64,000 nt of DNA from Paenibacillus sp. Root52 (GTDB lineage Bacteria > Bacillota > Bacilli > Paenibacillales > Paenibacillaceae). The position numbers and the translations under genes were made by a program. Every line of letters starts with the position of its first letter. The stretch's first letter is position 1. Of this stretch, positions 8,656 through 16,867 are shown piece after piece. The notes beneath the pieces are model-generated. The model was not told the origin of the DNA and did no database searches. It was given only the letters and a program-made list of their open reading frames with translations. The DNA is taken from assembly GCF_001426865.1 (NCBI RefSeq), contig NZ_LMFO01000034.1:65338-129337 (forward strand), given 5' to 3'.

Positions 8656-9312
8656 TTATTTTCGAAGTTTCCGTCCAGCAATCCCGCTCTCTAACGCATA
8701 ACGGGTCAATTGAACACGATTTTCCAATTGAAGCTTCTGCAAGATGTTCTTCAGATGATTCTTCACAGTTTGTTCCGAAATCCCAAGCTGGTCAGCAATC
8801 TCCCGATTCGTGTAACCAGCAGATACCCATTGAAGAATCTCAAGCTCTCTTGCGGTGAGTGGGTTATCCGGAACATCTTCGCTACGAGGGGCAGGAAATT
8901 CCTGAAGGATGCGATAGGCGAGTTCCCTGCTCAGTGGTGCATCATCGGAGACGATGGCGTGCAAATATTCAAGCCAAGTAGAAGGAGATAGATTCTTCAG
9001 CAGATATCCTTGAGCCCCCTGTTTAAGTGCTTCGAATAGATAAGTTACATCATCCGATACAGTAACCATAACGATAATGACATAAGGGAAGCGCATCTTA
9101 ATCAGACGTGTGGCTTCCAGTCCATCCATATCAGGCATCTGTACATCCATAAGAATTAAATCAGGCATCCACTGCTCCGTCAGTTCTAAGGCTTCCTGTC
9201 CATTCGAAGCCGTGCCAATCACTTCGAATGTTGTATCTTCCGCCAAAATACTGCAGATTGCTTCACGCGCATGGGCATGATCATCAACAACCAACACACG
9301 TACATGTTCCAT
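8656..9312 (-). CDS. NarL/FixJ-family response regulator
   Basis: A 218-residue regulator with an N-terminal receiver domain (VLVVDDH, phosphoacceptor D56 in LILMDVQMP, and the KQGAQGYLLKN segment). A C-terminal LuxR-type HTH follows (NPLTARELEILQWVSAGYTN, about 150-215). I chose the ATG at 9312 because AAAGGAG lies ten bases before it; the longer frame to 9333 opens with TTG and lacks a site. The partner kinase ends one base upstream, so the pair is translationally coupled. The copper genes downstream are plausible targets, but no operator was identified. Confidence 0.9.
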   Translation of the reverse strand: MEHVRVLVVDDHAHAREAICSILAEDTTFEVIGTASNGQEALELTEQWMPDLILMDVQMPDMDGLEATRLIKMRFPYVIIVMVTVSDDVTYLFEALKQGAQGYLLKNLSPSTWLEYLHAIVSDDAPLSRELAYRILQEFPAPRSEDVPDNPLTARELEILQWVSAGYTNREIADQLGISEQTVKNHLKNILQKLQLENRVQLTRYALESGIAGRKLRK

Positions 9313-9313
9313 G

Positions 9314-10144
9314 TTAGATATGCTCCTTTCCAATCGTCATCCGAGTACAACCTGGCTCTGAATCCAGGTTCAAGAACCAGCCCATCTGAACGGCACGTTC
9401 CTTCGTAATACGCAGACCGTATCGATCCTTGAGATGTAACGGGTCTCCACGGAAGCCTTTGCCATTATCCTGAATCTGTACATGCCACTGCCTTGAATCT
9501 CCGGCGGCTTGAATCTCAACCTTATTAGCTTGAGCATGTTTGCGCACATTCATAAGTGCCTCCCGGATGCATGCGATCAACTCTACTTGTTCTTTCGGTG
9601 TGAAAAAGGAATCATCCAGCTCCCATGTAATCTGAGCGGTAGGCACAGTATCTCGAATGAGCGTTTCGACCTGCCCTCGGAGAGCGATACCTTCCGGAGC
9701 GGCATCTCGCACAGGCACATGTCGTAACTGGGCAATGGCTTGTCTGACGTAAGCGTTGACCTCATGTACCGTTTTGCGAATCTCCTGAATGTCTTGTTCA
9801 TGACCGCTGCCTGCAAGACTGCGTTCTGCTTTGTCTGTCTTCACGGATAGAAGAAAGAGAGATTGCGCAATTCCATCATGGAGTTCGCGAGCTAGTTGAT
9901 CTCGTGCTTCCAGTGCTGCCTTCGAGGCGCGCTCCTGCTCCAGAGCAGCTCTAGCACTTTCGAGCATGAGGAACAACCGACTGAGCAAGGTCACACTGAC
10001 GAGATAGACAATGAGGGGTGTGAGCCAGTTCCCTGCATCCATGGAAAGATAGGGCATGAGAAACTGATGGCGTATGTATTCCCAGATCCCGACGGTGACC
10101 GTAGGAATCAGCAGGATCATCCATTTAATTTGTTTATAGGACAT
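9314..10144 (-). CDS. HisKA_3-type sensor histidine kinase
   Basis: A kinase of about 276 residues: two membrane helices near the N terminus, a coiled coil rich in Ala/Glu/Arg, and the dimerisation-phosphoacceptor motif ARELHDGIAQSLF (His89 from this start). An HATPase_c domain follows with the N box REALMNVRKHAQA and the G box DNGKGF. The extracytoplasmic loop is very short, so the signal may be sensed in the membrane, as in intramembrane-sensing kinases. An alternative ATG at 10168 has no clear ribosome site. The chosen ATG at 10144 has AAAGGAG, though 12 bases away. It forms a pair with the regulator that follows. Confidence 0.88.
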   Translation of the reverse strand: MSYKQIKWMILLIPTVTVGIWEYIRHQFLMPYLSMDAGNWLTPLIVYLVSVTLLSRLFLMLESARAALEQERASKAALEARDQLARELHDGIAQSLFLLSVKTDKAERSLAGSGHEQDIQEIRKTVHEVNAYVRQAIAQLRHVPVRDAAPEGIALRGQVETLIRDTVPTAQITWELDDSFFTPKEQVELIACIREALMNVRKHAQANKVEIQAAGDSRQWHVQIQDNGKGFRGDPLHLKDRYGLRITKERAVQMGWFLNLDSEPGCTRMTIGKEHI

Positions 10145-10432
10145 GAACGTAGATAACTCCTTTGTCATAAATAGAACATCGTCTGACTACAGTATAACGC
10201 AAGCTTGTCTTAAGACCATAGTCTCCAAGGTTAAGAGGATTTTGGGGTGGATGTGGGAGGATATAGAAGGATATCTAAGAACAACATGTGTTGAAATACT
10301 GTCAAGCGATGTGAGCCTGGATGTGAAGGGGTGAGCAGGTATGTGTCCGTTTTCCCTAATGGCGGAGGTCCTCTATACTTAATATAGAACGTTAATTCAT
10401 GACAAACCATGTTAAGGAGTGGAAGCATCAAC

Positions 10433-10606
10433 ATGAATCAAGAGGTATTGGAACGTCGCAGTGAGTTGCTCAAGAAGAACATTCACCAAATGCTCGTTCA
10501 AGACAATCAGCACGGAATCAGCCGCCAGGATAACATGTTTTTGCAGCAGATGATTAAAGAGCTGCATCAGACCTCACATGAACTGAATAACGCCCGTACG
10601 GAATAG
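10433..10606 (+). CDS. Small hypothetical helical protein
   Basis: A 57-residue, charged and probably all-helical protein without signal peptide or membrane segment. The ATG at 10433 follows AAGGAGTGGAAG. It is a stand-alone gene between the divergent kinase gene and the convergent c-di-GMP enzyme, followed by a hairpin. I do not recognise a family; many Firmicutes carry such small proteins. Confidence 0.6.
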   Translation: MNQEVLERRSELLKKNIHQMLVQDNQHGISRQDNMFLQQMIKELHQTSHELNNARTE

Positions 10607-10663
10607 TTTCCGTATAATCTCGTAAAATTTGGTACGATTTCATCCCCTGACGAAAATGAAAAT

Positions 10664-10697
10664 GGCGCTATCTCCGACTAGATCGGGGATAGCGCTT
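10664..10697. terminator. Terminator between convergent genes
   Basis: GGCGCTATCTCCGA pairs with TCGGGGATAGCGCTT around a short loop. T-rich bases follow on the + strand. It lies between the small helical gene and the convergent GGDEF/HD-GYP gene. Confidence 0.7.
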
Positions 10698-10735
10698 TGG
10701 CGTTTTAGGACAAGTATGCTTTTATTCTAAGCGTG

Positions 10736-12568
10736 TTAGAACAGCGGTTGTTGCATGTTTCGCTTCTCAATATAATGGATGAATATCTCCGTAAGTTCTG
10801 GATCGAATTGTGAGCCTGAGCAGCGACGCAGCTCGTTGATCGCTTCAAGTAAGTTTTTCGTTTTCTGATATGGCCGCTCTGTAGTCATCGCGTCAAATGA
10901 ATCAATCACCGTGAGCATACGGCATAATCGAGGGATCTCTTTTGCTTTTAACCCATAAGGGTATCCTTGTCCATCATACCGCTCATGATGTAATTCGATA
11001 TAAGGGATAAGATCATTGAAGCGTTCGTTCGTCATGACCATTTTTTTGCCCCAAGTAACATGTCCCTTGATGGTTTCCCATTCTTCACACGTGAGCGTAT
11101 CCTTCTTGTTCAGAATAGACCACGGAATCTCCAGTTTACCAATATCATGGATCAGTGCTCCCAGCACAAACAGGCGTTTCTCCGCATTATCCAGCTCCAG
11201 TATCTCACTCATGTCCAGAGCGTATTTATAAACTCTCTTCGAATGCTTGAAAGTATCGATATCCTTGTACCGAAAAAGATTAAGCTGCTGCTCAATATCA
11301 CGTACATCCTGTACGAGATCGATCTCATGCTCCATACCTTCGTTAATACCATGGCGATGCACATTGTTTTTTCCTTGCTTTTTGGCATAATAGAGTGCTT
11401 TATCCGCCTGGTCCACAAGCTGAGACTTGTTATACATATCAACCTGATAAGGAGCAACACCAGCAGAGAATGAAAGGCAGCCATGAGGGAATACCTCGAC
11501 ACCTTCAAACGGCGTATCGTTTAGCTGTTTGCGGAGCTTATTCATAAACATATATGCCTCGTCCAGCTCCATACCTGGCATGAGCAAGGTGAATTCTTCG
11601 CCACCATATCGAAAAGCGGTAACAGCTGTGTTCTCCGTCCGTTGAATCAGAAATTCACCGAAAAAAGCGAGCAGGCTGTCGCCTTGTAGATGACCGAATC
11701 GGTCATTATACTTTTTGAAATCATCGATATCGATAAGCCCTAGCGACAGTGGGGTTCCTAGTCTACGAGCTTCACTCAGTTCATTTTCTAGCATCGTCTC
11801 AAAATAACTGTGATTAAACAGTTTGGTGCGTTGATCCGTATTGGCTTTCTCCTCAATACTCTGATACATCACGAATAGTTGCTTGAATGCGTGGGACAGC
11901 AGAATGCTCAGACTCAGATAGAGAATCAGCCCTAGTACGCCGTTGTGTACAACGAGAATTGTCAGAACAAGGGCTAGAATCAACGTACACAGATAAACCA
12001 AGAGCGATTCGGTCACGAATGCACGCTTCATTTGTTGTAATGCATCTTTCGTGGAGAAGTGGAAGAACAGTCCCAGTGTCATCGTATTGATGATGAAGTA
12101 GGCGGCGAGTGCTGCAAAATAAGGCAATAAATTATACCCATTGATCTCTCCGGGCTGTCCACCTGTCCATTCGAATACGAAGGAGGCTCCAGCGATCATT
12201 AAAGTATATATACTGAAATTGACGACATGCTTCCACCAGGTTAACTTCCGCTCCTTGATCAAGAGGATAAGGGAAACGGGTAGTAGTACCGATAGGCTGA
12301 ACGCTCCGCCAAACATGAAGATACAGGCAAGATACACAGAAGAGTCCATCGATTGCTGATTGCCCTTAGGCGGGATCTGAAACGTGAAATAATCAAGGAT
12401 TAACGCTGCACCTAACATGGTATACACCATGACCCATCCATCGGTGGACAAGTTAAGATAAGACCACTTATTCATGTAGAGAAAAACACCGATGCCTGTG
12501 CAACTCAGCAAAATTACATAGATAAGGCTTCGGTCTGCTTTATGGATAAGGTTACGAATAAAGTTCAT
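10736..12568 (-). CDS. Membrane GGDEF and HD-GYP c-di-GMP turnover enzyme
   Basis: A 610-residue protein. The first ~230 residues hold several membrane helices. A GGDEF domain (about 240-405) carries the signature GGEEF at 322-326 with LIDIDDFKKYND, so the diguanylate cyclase site looks intact. The inhibitory RxxD site five residues before it is absent. An HD-GYP domain (about 430-605) has H474-D475 and HHERYDGQGYP at 527-537, typical of c-di-GMP phosphodiesterases. Both opposing activities therefore seem present in one polypeptide. A GGTGTG/CACACC inverted repeat at about 12585-12630 lies in the 5-prime untranslated region. Confidence 0.9.
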   Translation of the reverse strand: MNFIRNLIHKADRSLIYVILLSCTGIGVFLYMNKWSYLNLSTDGWVMVYTMLGAALILDYFTFQIPPKGNQQSMDSSVYLACIFMFGGAFSLSVLLPVSLILLIKERKLTWWKHVVNFSIYTLMIAGASFVFEWTGGQPGEINGYNLLPYFAALAAYFIINTMTLGLFFHFSTKDALQQMKRAFVTESLLVYLCTLILALVLTILVVHNGVLGLILYLSLSILLSHAFKQLFVMYQSIEEKANTDQRTKLFNHSYFETMLENELSEARRLGTPLSLGLIDIDDFKKYNDRFGHLQGDSLLAFFGEFLIQRTENTAVTAFRYGGEEFTLLMPGMELDEAYMFMNKLRKQLNDTPFEGVEVFPHGCLSFSAGVAPYQVDMYNKSQLVDQADKALYYAKKQGKNNVHRHGINEGMEHEIDLVQDVRDIEQQLNLFRYKDIDTFKHSKRVYKYALDMSEILELDNAEKRLFVLGALIHDIGKLEIPWSILNKKDTLTCEEWETIKGHVTWGKKMVMTNERFNDLIPYIELHHERYDGQGYPYGLKAKEIPRLCRMLTVIDSFDAMTTERPYQKTKNLLEAINELRRCSGSQFDPELTEIFIHYIEKRNMQQPLF

Positions 12569-12716
12569 AAATAATCTCCTGGTTAGGGTGTGTCCTACAT
12601 CTCACTGAAGGAGTTCTAAGGCACACCCTGATTTAGTCTGCTCTTGATGTAAAAGAATAATAACATCTTATACTATATCGATGTATAACATAACAAGTTG
12701 CTTACCAAAAATCCAG

Positions 12717-12745
12717 AAAGAAAAAACAGGCCGCAGGCAGCCTGT
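12717..12745 (-). terminator. Terminator after the 34-residue peptide gene
   Basis: On the minus strand AAACAGGC pairs with GCCTGTTT and is followed by TTTTCTTTC. It ends the DUF5317/peptide operon. Confidence 0.8.
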
Positions 12746-12768
12746 TTAGTCAAGGTTGGTAGGATCTA

Positions 12769-12873
12769 TTAGCCTCCCAACTTGTATCCCGAAGTTAATG
12801 CAACAACGACCGAAGCAACGATAATGGCGTTGATGACAAGGCGGGAATATTTAATGCCTTCGAATTTTTTCAT
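12769..12873 (-). CDS. 34-residue single-helix membrane peptide
   Basis: A very short gene. The peptide starts MKKFEGIKYS, has one hydrophobic helix (about residues 12-28) and ends YKLGG. Its ATG overlaps the TGA of the upstream DUF5317 gene by an ATGA junction, and GGAGG lies nine bases before it. A terminator follows within 30 bases. Coupling, ribosome site, membrane helix and terminator together make it a credible real gene. A role as a partner of the DUF5317 membrane protein is inferred only from position. Confidence 0.7.
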   Translation of the reverse strand: MKKFEGIKYSRLVINAIIVASVVVALTSGYKLGG

Positions 12874-13502
12874 GGAAAAGACCTCCCTTCCTTGGAGTCT
12901 AACTTCAGTTCATCGGATTTCATGGATGCTGGAACGGATGCGGTCTTGCGATGTCGTGGAACCATCATGCTCTGAATAAACAGGAATATACCGATGTTCA
13001 TAACCACATCCCCGATGCTGATGACTTGCGTACGTGGATAAGGGCTAGATAGTGGAATGATATCGCCTAGAAAAGCCAGATGTGTTGAGGCATCCATCAT
13101 ATGATGTTTCGAAATGGCCCCACCTTGTAGCAGCATATCAACATAATAAGGGCCAAGTACGCTAGATGCCTCCACCGATACAGGCATGCGTCCCCCATTC
13201 ACAGCCATAACGACAAAGTTGAGAAATACACCAATCCAGATTAGTGTAAAACCGGTATGATTCCGGTTCAACCATAGAAAGGCAAGACCTGTGATGTAAA
13301 TTAACGCAAATAGGTAACCGTTAATGGACGCAACCCAATCCCACTTCCCCTGTACAAAAAAGATCGCAAATTGAGCGAGCAGCAGCATGGGGAAAATCCA
13401 ACCACCTCGCAGCTTGAGTTCTGAGAACTGGCGGAGGCCATTGCGAATCCCACCTCGAAATAGTCCAATGATCAGGCCGATTATAATGCCGTCATATACC
13501 AT
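12870..13502 (-). CDS. DUF5317 family membrane protein
   Basis: A 210-residue integral membrane protein with five or so helices. It starts with a glycine-rich segment (IIIGLIIGLFRGG) and contains the characteristic VMAVNGGRMPVS region. It resembles DUF5317 proteins of Firmicutes, whose function is unknown. The C-terminal tail is hydrophilic and cytoplasmic-looking. It is translationally coupled to the 34-residue peptide that follows. It probably forms an operon of two. Confidence 0.78.
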   Translation of the reverse strand: MVYDGIIIGLIIGLFRGGIRNGLRQFSELKLRGGWIFPMLLLAQFAIFFVQGKWDWVASINGYLFALIYITGLAFLWLNRNHTGFTLIWIGVFLNFVVMAVNGGRMPVSVEASSVLGPYYVDMLLQGGAISKHHMMDASTHLAFLGDIIPLSSPYPRTQVISIGDVVMNIGIFLFIQSMMVPRHRKTASVPASMKSDELKLDSKEGRSFP

Positions 13503-13711
13503 GATTAACTCCTGTTCATGCAGAAATATGTAAGATCAATGCGTAATTGTGTACCTAAGATATTCGACCTTTTATTGGTAATTCCTGCAAGAAAAATAGG
13601 CTCGACAAAGAAATTTTATAAGGTGAATTTGAATGGCTAAATTCCTTATAGACCGCTGTTCATGCGTGTCTAAATGAGGCTTAATTTCACAACGCATTTG
13701 TAGAAATAAAG

Positions 13712-13774
13712 AAAAAACCGTCTTTACAAACCGAAGGGTCAAGTGCCATAAGGTTTCGTAAAAACGGTTTTTTT
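13712..13774. terminator. Strong bidirectional terminator
   Basis: AAAAAACCGTCTTTAC pairs imperfectly with GTAAAAACGGTTTTTT, giving an A-run on one side and a T-run on the other. It can end transcripts from either direction. The SLH-like gene converges from the minus strand. Confidence 0.8.
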
Positions 13775-13819
13775 GGAAGTCAAAAGATGACGTTTATTGC
13801 ATGAGTGCGTATATCGAAA

Positions 13820-15262
13820 TTACTCGGATTCGCCGTTCAAGTAGTTAAGGAATGGTTGATCCACCCAGAACGTATAGCTCGTGATATCTGCATCCGGAGC
13901 AAGCTTGCGGAAGCCGGCTTGAATATCTTTTGCTTTCTCTTGAAGAGAGAAGGACTGCGCATAGTAATGACCCAGCGAGATTTTGGTATTGGCAATCACA
14001 GGATACCCATCAATAGCAGTAGCTGAGTAGTAGAGCGGCTGCCACCATGAAGCATGAATCAGGTTCGACGTATTGCCTGTGCTCTTCTTCGCATACTTCA
14101 GAATAATATCATTGAAGCGTGCTTTGTCAGCCGTAGTATTGAACTCGAACTGAATATCGTACTCTTTAGAATAGGCGATATAATTGCCATTTTCGATCTG
14201 TGTAACTTTGTAATCTGGCGTCTCTGTAGGCTCGCCCCACTCTTTGAGATAGATGAAGGCAGAAGTCTTCGGTTGGAACTGCACATCGGCCTCGATGCCT
14301 TCACTGCGCAGAAGACCAATCAACTGCACGGCATGTTGAATATCAGAATGACCATAAGTTAGCGTCAATTCGTCAATAAAGTTGGAATCAAAGCGACTGT
14401 CTTTCAGGTTATAACCTGTTACCAGATCATTACGCAATGCCTGATCCACGATCTCTCTCAGCTCAGGTGCTTCAATGAGATCGGCTGTGCGATAAGCTGC
14501 GTACAATTTGGAATAGATGTCCGCATCGCCTGAACGGCCAATTTCATTCTTGTAGTTTCCTTGGCTAGATAACACACGACCCAGTAGGATGTTAGCAAAA
14601 TCAGTAGTCGCTACGCCACCTTTGCGGAGGGCAGGATATAGACTTTCTGGAATCAAGCCGGTATCAACGGCTGCAGCCAGCTCTTGTGCAGCTAGACCTT
14701 GAACACGTCCAGCGCCGATTCCAAGCTTAGCCAGCGCTTTCGTTGTTTTCGCTTCAGGATACGTGTAAGCCAGCTCTTTGAAGCCTGCTGCTTTTACTGC
14801 GATAAATACGGCAGCATAGGTGCTGAGCTTGTCATTGGCATGAACTTCTGTACCTGTAATAACGCCGCTATTGTATAAGGAAACGGCTGCATCATAAGTA
14901 GAATCACCCGATTTCAGATCGGTGAAGGCAGGAGCCTTAACTTCACTTGCTTCATCTGTGCTAGCGCTAGCTGCATCAGCTTCAATAATGGCTGCAATAG
15001 CCTGGATGAAGTCGCCTTTGGTAGGCTGCTGCGGCAATTTCACATTGTATTTCGCTTGCAGGAACTGGGCATAATCTGCTGCACTCTCTGTATAGACTGT
15101 TGGTGCTTGAGCAACCGGTCCTTTTATGGACACCGAAGGGGCAGAAGCAGGAGCTGCAGATGCTGCAGATGCTGCAGAAGCGTAAGAAGGCAAGCTAAGG
15201 CTGCCAAGTGTAACCGGAGCAGCAAGCAAAGCCGCAAGTGTGATCTGGGTGATTTTCTTCAA
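13820..15262 (-). CDS. Secreted protein with S-layer-homology-like repeats
   Basis: About 480 residues when started at the TTG at 15262, which has AAGGAGG eight bases upstream and places a signal peptide (KKITQITLAALLAAPVTLG, ending about PSYASA) at the N terminus. An Ala/Ser-rich spacer follows. Around residues 110-165 there is an SLH-like unit (FTDLKSGDSTYDAAVSLYNS, then GVITGTEVH and an Ala-rich helix), followed by a second, weaker one. The C-terminal half is mixed alpha/beta and not recognised. The protein is likely attached to the cell wall. The longer frame to 15376 has no ribosome site. Confidence 0.75.
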   Translation of the reverse strand: MKKITQITLAALLAAPVTLGSLSLPSYASAASAASAAPASAPSVSIKGPVAQAPTVYTESAADYAQFLQAKYNVKLPQQPTKGDFIQAIAAIIEADAASASTDEASEVKAPAFTDLKSGDSTYDAAVSLYNSGVITGTEVHANDKLSTYAAVFIAVKAAGFKELAYTYPEAKTTKALAKLGIGAGRVQGLAAQELAAAVDTGLIPESLYPALRKGGVATTDFANILLGRVLSSQGNYKNEIGRSGDADIYSKLYAAYRTADLIEAPELREIVDQALRNDLVTGYNLKDSRFDSNFIDELTLTYGHSDIQHAVQLIGLLRSEGIEADVQFQPKTSAFIYLKEWGEPTETPDYKVTQIENGNYIAYSKEYDIQFEFNTTADKARFNDIILKYAKKSTGNTSNLIHASWWQPLYYSATAIDGYPVIANTKISLGHYYAQSFSLQEKAKDIQAGFRKLAPDADITSYTFWVDQPFLNYLNGESE

Positions 15263-15474
15263 ATGAATAGCCTCCTTAAAATTGGTTGGTAAATAGAGTA
15301 GGTTTGCGATATAATTCTGACAAATCCTATCTGAATAAATAAGTTGGATTGACTCTAGCATGGAGCGTCTCTGCATGTCAACAGAAAAAAGCCTGAATTA
15401 GAGCGCTTTCCACAACCCTGCGGAATGCAAATCCACATTTGTATTCTAAATGAGTGTATACGCTCAAAGATTTA

Positions 15475-15504
15475 TTGACAAGGATCGACACTTTCCGCTA
15501 GGAT
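15475..15504 (+). promoter_or_regulatory. SigA-type promoter of the nucleoside transporter operon
   Basis: TTGACA at 15475-15480, then 18 bases and TAGGAT(AAT). It lies about 36 bases before the lipoprotein start. The divergent SLH-like gene reads away on the other side. Confidence 0.6.
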
Positions 15505-15540
15505 AATAAAAAAAGAATTTTGAAAAGGGGAATTTTCGAA

Positions 15541-16572
15541 ATGAAAAGAGGTTTATCGTTCGTCTTATCGATCATTATGTTGGCTATTTTGTTGGCAGCT
15601 TGTGGAACTTCGGCTTCCAAAGACGAACAATCCGCTCAAGGTGGCGATTCTGAGAAATCCCTTCGGATGGCTCTGGTACTTCCCGAAAAAATAGGGGTTA
15701 ACCCTTTCTTTGTACAGATGGATGAAGGCTTCAAAAAAGCAGGCGAAGAGTTCAAAGTAGATACGAAGACAATCGAATCAACAGATCCGGCTGCATTCGA
15801 GCAAAATCTGCGTGCTGCTGTTGCTGAAAATTACGATCTAATTATTACTGCGACGTTCCAAGCTGAGGATGCACTGAAAAAGGTTGCTGCTGAGAACCCA
15901 GACAAATCGTTCGCCATTGTTGATACAACTGTTGATCTGCCTAACGTTCGTAGCGTTGGTTTCCGTGAATATGAAGGAGCGTACCTGCTTGGTGCAGCTG
16001 CTGGATTGTCCACAAAAACAGATAAAGTCGGCATGATCGCTGCAATGGACGTTCCACTCATTAAGAAATATACAGAAGGTTTCAAAGCAGGTCTGGAGTC
16101 CGTTAACCCGGATGCAGAATTCCTCGTAAACTATGTTGGTGGATTCAATGACCCAGCAAAAGCGAAAGAATTGGCATTGGTTCAATTCGGTAAAGGCGCT
16201 GACTTCATCGCTGGCGCATCCGCTGTAGGCGACCTTGGTGTGTTCGAGGCTGCTAAGGAAAAAGGCTTCTATACTTCTGGACAAGATACGGACCGCACAG
16301 TTGAAGATCCAGAGCACATCGTATTGTCCCAGTTGAAATCAACGGATACGGTTGCTTACGAGACAGTGAAGGATTATGTAGAAGGTAACTTCAAAGCAGG
16401 CGCTGTAAACTACGGTCTGAAAGAAGACGGTGTAGGTCTGACATTTGTTACTCGTGATAGCGAATCTCCATTAAGTGATTTTGTTGGACAAGAGGTCATC
16501 GACCAAGTTACAGCAATTAAGGATGATATCGTATCCGGTAAAATCGTTGTAAAAGATCCATTGCAACAATAG
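15541..16572 (+). CDS. nupN: BMP-family nucleoside-binding lipoprotein (NupN-like)
   Basis: A 343-residue lipoprotein with signal peptide and lipobox LLAAC (Cys21). The body is a Bmp/Med-type periplasmic-binding fold (motifs LRMALVLPEKIGVNPFF, DVPLIKKYTEGFKAG, ASAVGDLGVFEAAKEKG). Its relatives capture nucleosides such as guanosine for an ABC importer. The ATG at 15541 is used; an in-frame TTG at 15520 lacks a site. The ATPase and two permeases follow after a hairpin and a structured repeat. The nucleoside phosphorylase farther down the operon supports nucleosides as substrate. Confidence 0.9.
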   Translation: MKRGLSFVLSIIMLAILLAACGTSASKDEQSAQGGDSEKSLRMALVLPEKIGVNPFFVQMDEGFKKAGEEFKVDTKTIESTDPAAFEQNLRAAVAENYDLIITATFQAEDALKKVAAENPDKSFAIVDTTVDLPNVRSVGFREYEGAYLLGAAAGLSTKTDKVGMIAAMDVPLIKKYTEGFKAGLESVNPDAEFLVNYVGGFNDPAKAKELALVQFGKGADFIAGASAVGDLGVFEAAKEKGFYTSGQDTDRTVEDPEHIVLSQLKSTDTVAYETVKDYVEGNFKAGAVNYGLKEDGVGLTFVTRDSESPLSDFVGQEVIDQVTAIKDDIVSGKIVVKDPLQQ

Positions 16573-16602
16573 TCTACCGTGTTCTATGTGAATGTGTTGA
16601 TT

Positions 16603-16633
16603 AGCCGGCTGCCCGTTCAGGCAGCCGGTTTTG
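16603..16633 (+). terminator. Hairpin between binding protein and ATPase genes
   Basis: CCGGCTGCC pairs with GGCAGCCGG around a 6-base loop and is followed by a short, interrupted T-stretch. Because the transporter genes continue downstream, it is probably a partial terminator that keeps the binding protein in excess. Confidence 0.7.
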
Positions 16634-16670
16634 CTGCTTATTATAATGAAGCGTATATGTTCAACTAAAC

Positions 16671-16821
16671 GTTTACTCGATAACGGAGAGGACAGAAATA
16701 GCTTGAAGAAGCGGAGCGGTCGCCTTTATCCCCGGATTTTCCCCATAGGGAAAGAGATCAAAAAAAACTGGGGATAACAGCGATCGGAAAGCTATTCTGT
16801 CATCGTAGTGGCAAGAGTAAC
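16671..16821 (+). repeat. Structured dispersed repeat, copy 2 of 6
   Basis: GTTTACTC (16671-16678) pairs with GAGTAAC (16815-16821). GACAGAAATAGC (16691-16702) pairs with GCTATTCTGTC (16791-16801). TTATCCCC pairs with GGGGATAA, and the GCGGAGCGGTCGC hairpin lies in between. The core text GAAGAAGCGGAGCG and AACAGCGATCGGAA is shared with the other copies. It sits inside the nucleoside transporter operon, sense to the genes. Copies at 24207 and 33897 are its closest relatives. Confidence 0.85.
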
Positions 16822-16867
16822 AGGTTCTTGTTGAACTTATATTAACTGAGAGGAGAGAACGCGAGAT

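Noticed and set aside
12585-12631. Inverted repeat before the GGDEF/HD-GYP gene as a possible c-di-GMP riboswitch
   Set aside because: Only GGTGTG/CACACC arms are seen; the conserved GEMM-I or GEMM-II sequence blocks are missing.
15263-15376. N-terminal extension of the SLH-like gene
   Set aside because: The TTG at 15262 has AAGGAGG and is followed directly by a proper signal peptide.
16671-16821. Structured repeats as insertion sequences or CRISPR units
   Set aside because: No transposase frame, no common terminal sequence and no target duplication seen; copies are single and far apart, not arrayed with spacers.
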